A DNA stretch of 64,000 nucleotides from Porodaedalea pini (Eukaryota; Basidiomycota; Agaricomycetes; Hymenochaetales; Hymenochaetaceae). Location of the stretch: positions 186,001 to 250,000 of the forward strand of contig NBAY01000017.1 of assembly GCA_002794775.1 (NCBI GenBank), given 5' to 3'. The translations under genes were made by a program, and so were the position numbers. A model generated the notes under the pieces. It made no database searches. It was given only the letters and a program-made list of their open reading frames with translations, and was not told where the DNA came from. Positions 35,041 through 45,557 of this stretch are shown piece after piece (within the stretch, counting starts at the first letter, position 1; each line of letters opens with the position of its first letter).

Positions 35041-38000
35041 ATGGGCGGACAGTCTGCCAAGCGGCACACAGAGTTGGCAGCACTCATAAACAATCCAATA
35101 TCCTCAAATCTCATCCCAGGCCCACCAGCTTCACAATTCTTTGAGAAGACATCTCACTCGACAAATGCAGCATTATGAAATCAACAGCCTGTAGTTTACC
35201 TACCCTATGGCCAGATGCTCGTACAAGCCCCCAGATTGTGTCCTTCTCATGCACCAAGCCCATCCTGATGCGAGCCCTCGCCTTCTGCCAACTACGAAAA
35301 TTATGACGAACCCATAGATCGAAATGACAATTCATTCGATGTTGTGCCTGCCTTCCTGACCTCTCGACTCTCACCTATAGATCCAGCCCTTTCAGGATTT
35401 CGGTGAAAACGACTCAGACAGCACCAGCGATGGACTAGAGATGTAATACCAAGCCTCATAGATCCATATCTCAATGTTCTGCATTGTTTGGAGTCCCTTC
35501 GACTCCCAGTCTCATCAATACCTTCTACCTGTACGTGTCAGGGAATGCGAATGATCCTTGATATTCTATGTATTTCATTTACTGGTAAGACAAACATTAC
35601 TTACATGAGATCAAAAGCTGATTCTGTTGTTGGTAGGTCTGGAAAAATTGAGTATCAAGGCTTGCGCTTGCAGATCAGCATCCCTCCAGCTGCTAGAAAG
35701 AGGCTTCTTTGGCTGCACTCCATGCTTTCCTACACTAGCTGTTAGTTTGAATGTCCTTGATTTCTGTTTAGAGTTGTTCTTGCAGATCCTGCCGAATCAG
35801 ACGGCTTTGTCCAGTACTTTTGAGGTGTTCCTATGAAACTGTGGCTATCTAATTGAATCTTCCATGCATACCCATGTAGCATTCACCTGGTGCTATAATT
35901 TACTTCATTTTAAAGGACTCTCTTCGAAAGCGATTTGGTAAATGTTTACAATGGTTTGGTGCTCTGTGTAATGTGACACAGGCATACATAGATACAGCCG
36001 TAATGTCAAGAACGAGCAGCAATTTGTTCATGCCATGTAATGAGGATGACGCTTCTGACTCACACCACTCAACTTCTTTGCCTAGCTCGCCTTGTCCAAG
36101 GAATAACATGCTGTTGAACGATGGCAAGCTTATCAACTTAGATAACAAAGGTATATAAATTCATTTACGAAATGTACATTTTGGTACTAATTATAACTTT
36201 TGTAGAGGTTGTTGATGAGCAGAGTTGTCAAATTGAAGGTGATGGTGGCGATGGTATGCAAAGCTTGCTGCTTTCTCTTGTATCTATCGCTGACATATTT
36301 GATTTTCACGTATCTGCGGTGCTGCTAAAGTCGTGCCTCTGAATGAGGAAACTGACTTACAACTACCATCGCCTTATCTCCAAGAACATTGTCCAGCCTG
36401 CTTTGGGGGTTCTAGCTGGAAGCATGATCCTTTGCTAGCATATGTACTTATAATCTAAGAAATTGGCTATGGATACTAAAATGTATGTAGCGCTGATTTT
36501 TTTGTCTGTATTGACGCATGCTTCCAGCAGAAGAGAGGAAAGACTGATTGAGGCGCGCCAACCATACATCCCAAGATGGTCTTCCTGTCTGAACATGAGG
36601 TTATGGCCATGGAGGCTGAAGTCGCTCGCCTTCATCCCAAACGCACCAAGCGCGACCGAAATGGAGCGTTAGTAGAGCACGAACCCCCCTCAGATAAACA
36701 ATCTCTCAAAGTTTCAGATGAAATATTAGATGAATGTAAATTGTCATTCAAAGTGGCAGATGATTGGCGACAGAAAGCAAGCATGAAGTTTTTCCTTGAT
36801 ACTGGACTGATGGCTCTCCTCTGTCATCATGATTGTGTCCTGTGGCTCGTCAACATGCAATCTGCTGGCAAGAAGCAGCATTATGCTCTTGCTTTGCAGC
36901 ATGTGCTTTTCCAGCACATACCCATTGATGCGATTGTGGGTGTCCTATATGACGTAGGATGTCAACTACATCGGAGTGTCACCAAGTGGGGTTTTCTCAC
37001 CGAATATGCAGAATGAATGATTTTTGCTATCTCTGTCTTTCATGCATATGGGCATCAATGGCCCTGTCAGATTGTTTATCATCCTTGGAAGTGTGATGGG
37101 TTTGGGCTGACGGATGGGGAGGGTTGCGAGCATTTCTGGAGTTCAATAAAGCATTTAATTCCAACTTTGCGCATAAGTGGCGTAGGTGCTAAAAACATAT
37201 TAATTGTTAATTCATGTACTAATTTGTCTTCTTAGTTTTACCAGAGGCTGCATGTCATATATTCTCAGGTTCAGTTTCTAAGTGCAAACAATCTCTTCAA
37301 GCTCAGCTCATGGCTGGCCAAGTGGAACCAAGACTGCCACGAGCATCTACAAGAAGCTGAGAAGAAATTAGAGGAGATTGACATCTCAGAAGAGGAACTC
37401 ACTGATGAGTGGAAGGTGCAAGTTAAGCACCAATCCACAGCACTCCCATGTAAGTTCTTTTTTGTAGATCCAAGATTAGGAGCTTAGAGTTCTTTAGGTC
37501 AGTCAAAATCTGTGGGGCAAAATGCGATAGAAGACACTGTAAATCTCAAGTCCCGCTGCGATGCTATCCTACAGAGGATCCGCTCATTACATTTGAGTAT
37601 TGAAAAAGAAAGGTATATTGATATTAACGCCATCAATGAGTCCCTTAAGGTTCTAGAGTCCTTGCATGCACGTCTACTTGGTGAGGTAAATGCCAAGACA
37701 AATATCCTCAGTGTTGAAGAGCAGGAGAAACTACTGTCTGTCAAGAATCGATCTTTCATCAATGATCGTATGAATGCTTGAGCATTATGTTCACATCTTT
37801 GAACAAAACTTCAATACCGTAAATTTGAACTTCAAAATTTGGAGAGGCCCTATCACACACAACATTCATCATCAGGAGGTAAAGTATCTTGCTGTATGTT
37901 TGCATTATTTACACTTTTCATGCCCTATCTACAGAGTATAAAAAATCTGAGCTCATTGAGTCGCAATTGAAGCAGTGAGAGCCGGGGATTATTCAGCTTG

Positions 38001-38840
38001 CAAAAGCATACAATTCATTATGCGAAAACATCCAGAAATCTGCTTCTCCTGGTGCGAACTGTCCAACTCCTGTTGAGATCACTGGTTTGTTCAATCTCAA
38101 TGTCAATAGTGATATTTGGTGGGAGGATGGGGTGTTTGATCTAGATGACGAGGCCATGCCTCGTTGGATGGGTGACGAAATAGTTAGGAAAGGGATCTGC
38201 TCATACCTTGATGCAAAGAGATGCCGGGAAGAGCTTCAGCATCTCACCAAAGAGAAGGCTGCTCTACAGGAATGGTTTTGTGATGTTTGGGAATGTACAA
38301 CTGGCGCACTACAGTCCACTTGTGAGTCTTTTCCCTTAAACCTCACTTCTGTATTATTTAATGTATTTCTTAGATTCTCAGTCTGGTCTGGCATATGCTC
38401 TTCATGCTCAACAGCATGAGCTTCTAGCTCTCTATATTGAATGGGAAAGCCAGCTACAAAGTATTCCAGAACCAAATTGGACTTACAATACTCAATGGGG
38501 TCCAACTACAGAAGAAATTACGGAGTTCAAGAGACATAAAGAAAAGCTCAAGATTCATACAGTTCTGCCTCTTCACTCATCATTCATCTTTGCAGATGGT
38601 CAGGGGGAAGACAATGAAGACTCTGACAATGACTCTGATTTAGAACATGACAGCACTGAACATGGCAAACTCCTAGAGCTAGCAGAGCAGATCGAAAATG
38701 ATTTTGGCAGTGGTTTAGTTTTGGACATACAGCGAGAAGATGCTGCTATGATGATTGATGAAAACAACCTTTTGCTGCCAACTTCGCTATCAAAAAAGTC
38801 TCAGATTGATGATCTTGTATACCCACTATCTTGTATTTAG
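35041..38840 (+). pseudogene. KDZ transposase with CxC1-like N-terminus, decayed
   Basis: KDZ transposases move DNA transposons common in mushrooms. Exon 35041-35584 holds the start of the conserved part (QRWTRDVIPSLIDPYLNVL, CTCQG). The intron 35585-35636 is followed by the CxC1 block (ACACRS, ERGFFGCTPCFPTLAV) and then DSLRKRFGKCLQWFGAL (from 35916). Next come HCPACFGGSSW (about 36395), the acidic core VCIDACFQQKRG (about 36515) and FLDTGLMALLCHHD, LYDVGCQLHRS, HAYGHQWPCQ and GLTDGEGCEHFWSS (to about 37145). A long helical C-terminal region ends at TAG 38838-38840. In-frame stops are all TGA, at about 35176, 35269, 35402, 35834, 36550, 37015 and 37978. The last sits in Q*EPGI, where family members have Arg. 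So the gene is inactive but all family landmarks can be read. Confidence 0.85.
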
Positions 38841-39120
38841 ACAATTGAAATGACATAAACTTCAAATGTATAGACAACACCAGAGCTTTGCTATTTCACA
38901 TCTTAACAATGATACTTCACAATTATGGAGCCTATCAGACAAAATAAAGTCAACTTGCAGTTTTAGATTGACTCAATGTCAAATCAGTATTTTTTGTCAC
39001 CTTCCATTCAGAGATCAAAATAAATGTAACCCAGCATGAGACATGCTGTACTTATAATTACTTAATGACTTTGAAGTTGCATAATGGAATACAGGCAAAG
39101 TTCAAGTGTTTTCTTTTGCT
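38841..39120. other. 3' flank of KDZ transposase gene
   Basis: AT-rich, no gene seen; presumably the 3' untranslated region. Confidence 0.4.
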
Positions 39121-39560
39121 ATTTTCTTAGGTATTCTTACATATGTTATCTTGGGAATTCCTGCATATATTATCTCAGGAATTCCTGCATATATTATCTT
39201 GGGAATTCTTGCATATATTATCTCAGGAATTCCTGCATACATTATCTCAGGAATTCTTACATATGTTATTTTGGGAATTCCTGCATACATTATCTCTACA
39301 TATGTTATCTTGGGAATTCCTGCATACATTATCTCAGGAATTCCTGTATACATTATCTTGGGAATTCCTACATATGTTATCTTGGGAATTCCTGCATACA
39401 TTATCTCAGGAATTCCTACATATGTTATCTTGGGAATTCCTGCATATATTATCTTGGGAATTCCTGTATACATTATCTTGGGAATTCCTACATATGTTAT
39501 CTCAGGAATTCCTGCATACATTATCTTGGGAATTCCTACATATATTATCTCAGGGATTCC
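39121..39560. repeat. Right subterminal GGAATTCC array
   Basis: About 17 units of a 24-bp tandem repeat (GGAATTCCTGCATATATTAT plus CTYR). GAATTC falls at 39155, 39179, 39203, 39227, 39251, 39275, 39314, 39338 and so on to 39530, exactly 24 bp apart except for one 39-bp step. Because 24 is a multiple of three, every frame is open on both strands; these are not genes. It mirrors the left array at 11640-12115. Confidence 0.95.
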
Positions 39561-40050
39561 CCATGATAATACAGTGCAATACAGTATATACACTCTCTTA
39601 TATGCAAATTCAGCCTTTAGAAAGCACTAAGTATACTAGATAGACAGGACAAAACTCTCAGTGATTTTATCAGAGAAAAAAGAATACATGGATATAGAGA
39701 TATACTTATTTTTAATACTCAAGATTCAAAGATAAATAAACGAATATGAGATTCACAGATGTCTGGGTATCAAGTGGATAGAAAGTCTGTGATAAAGTAG
39801 AGAAACTAACTTAAAAGTAGTCAAGCTTAAGGAATATTCAAAATTATATATAATGCTTAATCCAATGGTCCATGGTCTAAGTGCTCAAGTAGTTAAATTA
39901 ATACATGGATGTGACCCTAATACTCAAGACTTTGAAGCAAATAACAGGAGGCTGGCACTGGCAAGCTTTGAAGAAGTAGTCCAAGCTTCTAATCTAATCC
40001 TGTGCATGTATCTGAATTTGGATTTCAAGGGAAGCAGTTTTATACTATCT
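39561..40050. other. Inner flank of right terminal inverted repeat
   Basis: No gene seen. From about 39960 the sequence weakly matches the inverse of 11324-11420, a degenerate inner continuation of the inverted repeat. Confidence 0.5.
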
Positions 40051-40369
40051 TAAACATGTGCCCTTCATTTCAATGTCAGTTGATTCTTTAGTTAGGTTAA
40101 AATTCAGGAAATTCATATATATATTAATTGAAATGGCTGTATTCTGGCCTGGAATTAATCTATTTGTGTGATGAAATTAGCCAGAAACTATCCAGGAAAT
40201 ACCAGAATAAGTCCCCCTGACACTCCATGCTAGATGCTAATTAATTCTGTAATTCCTGTGCCAGAAAATCCTAGGCTCAGGAATTGCACTTGAAAAAACA
40301 TACCCTTAGCTCCAACTCAATTGGTCAGAGTTAGAACTAAGAGCTCCCAGAAAAGGGGGTACCTGAAGT
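40051..40369 (-). repeat. Right terminal inverted repeat of KDZ element
   Basis: 319 bp, inverse of 11005-11323. Ends CCTGAAGT, followed by GAGGCAATC. Confidence 0.9.
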
Positions 40370-40377
40370 GAGGCAAT

Positions 40378-40469
40378 CCAGATAAAATGGGCCTGCCAGG
40401 GCCCGAAAAAATCCAGATAAAGCATGCTCTGGCCAGCCTCAGGCCTATTTTGGCATTGCCAGGGGTCCT
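40378..40469 (-). repeat. Right terminal part of outer transposon
   Basis: Continuation of the outer element after the nested insertion. Contains AATCCAGATAA-type subterminal repeats and ends GGCATTGCCAGGGGTCCT, the inverse of the left end. Confidence 0.8.
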
Positions 40470-40477
40470 GCTGAAGC

Positions 40478-43400
40478 ACGCTTTCAACGCATTTGTCTTT
40501 GTCCAGAGGAGAGAAGTGTAAACAAGTGGGATGGGTTCTCTTGGGTTATTCTGAATTAATCACGAAAATTAGGAGCATTTCTAGATCTCCTTGGCAGCTG
40601 CAACAGCTTGTCCGAATTGCTTCCGCCAGTGCCAGATTCCAACACAGATCGGAAGGTCGGCAGGATAGATGTATGGCACTAGCATAAACGGAACAAAAAG
40701 AAAATAAAGAAAGCAAAACAGCAGTCCGTGACCAGCTGTGACCCTGAACACCACTCCCTATATACGCGCTAAAAAGGCTGAAGTTTGTCCCCACTCAGGG
40801 GAGACTAAAGCAAAGTGAGAACAGCCTTGGTTCCGCTTCCAACTGTTTCATATCATCCCATGTGCAAAGTCTAATTTCCTTGTTTCAGAATTCATATTCC
40901 ACCATGGTTGATAGGAGCGTCGAGTGAGTTGTGCCATAAAATGCATGTTCGTTTATTGAGCTTGTCGGATGAGCAAAATTGACGCTGACCCAATTTAACT
41001 AGGGTAGAGAGCTCTACAGTCCCGGACCGGTCCTTGCACCAACACATTTTCATCTCCCTTTTTCACATTATTTACAAACCTTTATTCCAAACAAAAAATA
41101 CCACATAAAGTGACTTCTGTTGAGACTAAGTATGCCAATATTTGAGCAAAAATATTGAAGGATAAAAATACCATGAAAGATTTATGTTTCAAGGCCAAAA
41201 TGAGTTGTCACCGGTCCTTGCACCACATTATCCCCACGCTCGGTTCACTTCGTGATCTGAAATAAGATGAAGGAGTCACGTGACTTTCCAAAATGCAACT
41301 CAAAGGCCTGGGGAGCTTGTTGAATTTTTCTACAACTCAATTTCAAATAAAATTGCACAAAATTTTGCACAGGTGGTCTACTACTACACAGTAAGTTAGA
41401 GAAAATACCTGCTTAACTTAAATATAGTTTGCTGTGTGGAAAAGAAGGCAAACATTTTTGAAACAAGTGCAGATCATCACTTTCCTAATTGACCATGGGC
41501 CATAACTTGATGAATTCTTAGTCTTTTTACAGTTTTTTTTTTCTGACATATATTATAGCCAATTAGAACCTAACTAAGTGTTATTTAGAGCTCAGGAGGT
41601 TGTTGAAGCTGTGTTACAGGCAGGGTGGTGCAAGGAGTGGGGGTGGTGCAAGGACCGGTCCGGGACTGTATAATGAACGGGGCGGGTGCAGATGATAGCC
41701 TTGAACACTGTGCCTGAAGAGACAAAAAAGACAAACATAGTCACGGTCGCGCGTCGCACATGTTCGTTACGGACGAGCGTCCTTCGGCCTGGGATATAAA
41801 TTCAGCAGCCGAACCGATGAGTATTGCTCTCAACCTGAGCCAGTCAAATGAATCGCGGCTACCGAAGCTCGACTCTCAAGCTCCCGACTCCGACGACGAT
41901 CGTGCGGATCGATTCGCGCGGTCTTAGTATCCACCTCAACGCCTTCGCGTTTTCACGTCGAGGATTTCGAAAGAGGTCCCAACTTGTCCACTTGTTTACG
42001 GCGAAAACTCACATATATTACTTTTCCCACCCACTCTCATACAATGATCGAATCATCAACGCTTCTTGCAACGTAAAAACTCGTCGCCAGCTGGTCCCGC
42101 GTCCAGGAATCCATCCCACGCATAGCCTCCTTCGATACACGATGAGTGGCTGGCAGAGTCGGCCTCCCGCGGAGTCTGGCGAAGTCTGAGAATTTTCGAA
42201 CTAACGGAGGATTTACGCAGACAGAAGCTCATCGATGCTGCTTGTGCCGAAACGATCTGCCAGAACGTACGTCTCCGAGCACGTTTATAGATCTAAGCGA
42301 GCTGTAGATCAATGCAGTTCTTCGATTTTAAGAGACCGAGGAGGAAGGAGACAACATGGATACTAGGAGGCGAACGTGTTGTTTCCAACTTGTTGCTTCT
42401 AGCCAAGTTCTCCGATAATCTCACTTGCGTCTAGCGTGTAACCATGCTTTCATTTGCATGAAAGTCAAGTACACCTACGAGAATCGCACGCGCAGAAGAA
42501 ACACATCAGATAGAAGCCCATCTGACCCGCATCCCGCACGCGACACGCACACCCCACGCTGAGCACGCACGAGCCGACAACGGAAATGAGAGCATACCAC
42601 GTAGACCCGGGATACCCCGTCTATTCGTATGGGCACCTATTTGTTTGTCGATATATGTTTTCAGGCACCCGGCCCGACTCGTACTCAGAGGGCGCATGTT
42701 GTTTGTCCCACCTACGTCATTTAGCCGATCATGGCCGCGCATTGCTCGTTCCGGAACGTCTCTGGGCCTGGGTCTGGAACGCGTCTTCACCTGTACATGT
42801 GGGCTCCGGGATGGCCTGGGTCATTGTGAGGCAACTGAGTGGAATTGTTTAGAGTATTGGCACATATGCGGAAGCTTTTGTTGATAAAAAGCTCGCCGCG
42901 AGCAAATACTGGCATGCCTGGTCTCGATCGAATTCCGACTTGGGCCTGAGACAAAGCCTTATGTCGTCGTGCCCTTCTCGTACCGATCGCGGCAACGAAA
43001 ATTTATCGAAACGAAGCGACCGTCTTGCCCTCGCCGTACTTCTCGCTTCTTGCTTCCTGGCCATCTAAACTTTTGCGTTCGGATTGTTTTGGTAACAACT
43101 GAACCCGCTGTTCACAACCGGACTTAGTCTGAGTGTAGGAACGTAGGCGGTTGTTTATGATAGAAAGAATATTAATGCTTGCAGAGGGCGAGCACTGCCA
43201 TGACTGTCGGGTTCACGATCGCTATTGGCCTCGGACCTGAGAGCGGACAAAGCTCTTCGCCGCTCGTGTCCTGTCATCCACGCCTTTCCTCGGGTTCAAA
43301 ACGAATAACGGACCAATTAGCTTTCCAAGCTCCTTCACCATCCGAATACCAGGGTCTGCGCAGATCCAAAAGTAGAGTCGGCGAAGAATGTCAGTACAAT

Positions 43401-44110
43401 AACGTGAAGTGCGGCAGACAGAGAACACTTTCCAAGCCTTAGCTCCAGAAATAGGGAACACATCTTTGACACGGAATGCAGATTAGACTCTATAGGATCC
43501 GCGATCCGCACCCGTACATCTCATTATTTTAGCAGAAGCAAGAATAGCACAAACAATGCTAGGAACTAAGTACACTGTATAGCTCTTGTCATGCGAAGAA
43601 CGAAGAGTGTTGACCGTCCGTAGCCTCCGAGAACCGAGTTGAATAGGAATTTGAATCAGAGTCTCAGGCTTCCAAGCCACAAGGTGCGCCGTATCCCCAG
43701 TCAGAAGACGCACTCGAGGTCGAGACGAGGCTATGTTTATTTGCATTCAGTCGTCGGCGGCGGTGGCGTGCTCTAACCAGCACTGGTACTGTGCTAGAAG
43801 TGTCGAGTCCACATTAGAAGCTCGAAGTCGGCATAGCCTGGCCCAATGCAGATCCGATGTCTTCTGAATCGACTCGAGTTCTCCGCTGCCGCGCTGCAAA
43901 GCTTATACGACAAGGCCGTGCCTCAGACTTTAAAGGATACTGCTGTACCACATCCGATGCAGCAAAGCTTCCGAATATCGAAATTCACCGCAGTAATGCC
44001 GAGTAGACGTGCTTTTCTGCCGCGTCAGTGACTAAGAACGGAGATAAGACAAATTTGGTTGTGAATTGAACGAAGTGCACTAGTACTTACAGTTTGTACG
44101 TATGCCCGTC
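40478..44110. repeat. Host tandem duplication, copy A, right part
   Basis: Matches 50266 to about 53390 of copy B in the same orientation, interrupted by a MITE at 41017-41668. No confident gene. One small minus-strand frame (40581-40685) behind a TATATA is treated under findings. Confidence 0.8.
41017..41668. mobile_element. TA-flanked MITE (Tc1/mariner-like ends)
   Basis: 652 bp, absent from copy B, where GAGCTCTATGATGAAC is uninterrupted near 50786. Inverted ends of at least 25 bp start CAGTCCCGGACCGG and are flanked by TA (41015-41016 and 41669-41670). An internal partial copy of the end sequence (ACCGGTCCTTGCACCA) lies at about 41210. No transposase, so non-autonomous. Confidence 0.85.
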
Positions 44111-45557
44111 TATCAATGTGTGGGAGGAGATGGACTCGGAGCGTACAGGCCGGGATTCTCTTCCTAGGATATAGCCATACCAACTCGGATGAGTGTTCAG
44201 CGCTCTCGGCCTGAATATTATCCAGTAAAGTTGACCGCGGCCAGCGGTGATCAAAAGTACAGGTGTTCGGCGACATCCACGCAGCTTCCGAGCCGATATC
44301 CTGCCTTACACCCACACCTCCAGGCCTTCTTCGAGACATTCAACGAAAGCATCAGTACTAGTCCCAATTTGTCTATCCACTCACGTCGGGATCGCGCCCT
44401 TTCCACTTAATCCCGCGTAATCCAAACAGTCGAACCATCGACGCTTCTTGCAGAGTAATAACTCGTCGCGAGCAGGTCCGGAAGTCGTACGTATACGCGT
44501 GACTTTCGTTTGAACAACACAACAAGCGACCGGTCGGACCGATCTCCAGCGGGTTTTGATCGGAGGATGCGCCTAGAGAAGTCGCGAAGAGAGAGATATT
44601 TATGCAGTCAGAAGCCCGTGTCTCCGAGCGGTAGTAGATCAATACTGTCTTTTAATTTGGACACCGAGGAAGAAGGCAGAGAAGGCGCAGGTGCTGGGAG
44701 GTGAACTTGAACGTGAGCGCACCAGTTTATTGTCAGGTTGTCAGGGTCCAAAGATGGCCTGACTTTCACCCACCCAATGCTGCTTGATCTGATACAAGAA
44801 CAACTCAATGCGCGGAGAAGATACTTCGAGTCGAAAGAAGCCCTGCGCGCGAGACACGCCTCTGCCAACTCGACGCCGTGTGCGCACGGGCTGCTTGCGG
44901 GCGTAACGGACACCAACGCCGCGAATATGAAGATATGTACGCACAACGTCATGGAAAGCGCACTCTGTGTGTCCACGTACGTCATCAAGTTACCGTGACG
45001 TCCCGCAGATCCTACCAATATCGCACATTGCTCGTGGCCCCCGATCGCGTCTGAGGACGTTCCCGGGAACGCCTCCCCGCTTGCGAGCTCCGGGGCAGCC
45101 TCGGTGAGACATCTGACTCTATTGCTTGGACATTGCGGAGGATTTACAAACGAATGCAAGGGGAATTCCGGGCCTACAGGTGCATGAAGGATTTAGCAGG
45201 CAAGTGACTCACAGAATAATCTTCGTTATTCATTAATATTAATATTGACAATTGGACGTCCACAATACCTGAACTTCCTATGGAGGCAATGAAAAACTGG
45301 AGAGCTGTAATCCAAACCTAGAAGGGTAATCAACTTCTACGAGCTCTGGCAGTTCTGAAGGACAACGATAACAATGCCTCTCACATCGTTCCAGCTTGTG
45401 GTCAAGCACCCATAAATCCGAGGGGACATTCAAGCAGCTCGAAAGGGGGGTGAGAATGCATATGTCCCTAGAGCCTAGCCAATACAATTGTCCAGTCCGC
45501 AGCAACTGAAGCTGAAAGATAATTCGCAGGCCCGGCGGACATACCTACGACTCGGAC
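44111..45557. other. Spacer between tandem copies A and B
   Basis: No confident gene. Around 44520-44700 there is a diverged copy of a module also seen near 2725-2960, 48958-49180 and 42260-42350 (shared bits such as CCGGTCGGACCGAT and GTCTCCGAGC). So the host segment is itself a mosaic of older repeats. Confidence 0.5.

Larger units (their letters stand above)
11005..40369 (+). mobile_element. Nested KDZ-type DNA transposon carrying Spt5-like and other genes
   Basis: Long terminal inverted repeats bound this element: 11005-11323 and 40051-40369, 319 bp each and nearly identical, with a weaker match continuing inward for about 100 bp. The ends read ACTTCAGG...CCTGAAGT. The nine bases GAGGCAATC flank both sides (10996-11004 and 40370-40378). 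Because the outermost bases are ambiguous, the target duplication is 7 to 9 bp. Inside are a KDZ transposase (+), an Spt5-like gene, a large unknown gene and a small cysteine-rich gene (all -), plus GGAATTCC arrays near each end. Two later Ty3/gypsy insertions inflate it from about 16.9 to 29.4 kb. It is inserted in the right subterminal repeats of the outer element, about 100 bp from that element's end. Confidence 0.85.
4007..40469 (+). mobile_element. Outer DNA transposon (P-element-like, with Ulp1 gene), interrupted by a nested transposon
   Basis: The ends are inverted: AGGACCCC at 4007 and GGGGTCCT ending at 40469, with imperfect similarity over about 19 bp. The direct repeat GCTGAAGC flanks the element at 3999-4006 and 40470-40477. 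The paralogous host copy B has a single GCTGAAGC at 50258-50265, with matching flanks on both sides, so it represents the empty site. Without the nested 29.4-kb element the transposon is about 7.1 kb. It encodes, in order on the plus strand, an Ulp1-like protease and a P-like transposase, both decayed. An 8-bp target duplication is known for P elements, which agrees with the transposase motifs. Class assignment is inference from motifs; the insertion itself is seen directly. Confidence 0.85.

Noticed and set aside
39084..39643. Long repetitive open frames in several frames on both strands
   Set aside because: They come from the 24-bp satellite, whose length is a multiple of three and which has no stop codon; not genes.
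11005..40369. Starship-type giant element
   Set aside because: No tyrosine recombinase captain seen; long inverted ends and a KDZ transposase explain it.
44608..45159. 183-codon minus-strand frame and an 86-codon plus frame opposite it (44738-44998)
   Set aside because: Both read fairly well, but neither has a recognisable domain, and the region is a mosaic of repeats. Not supported as a gene.
45230..45248. Geminivirus-like TAATATTA origin motif
   Set aside because: Motif only; no Rep-like gene or conserved stem was seen nearby.
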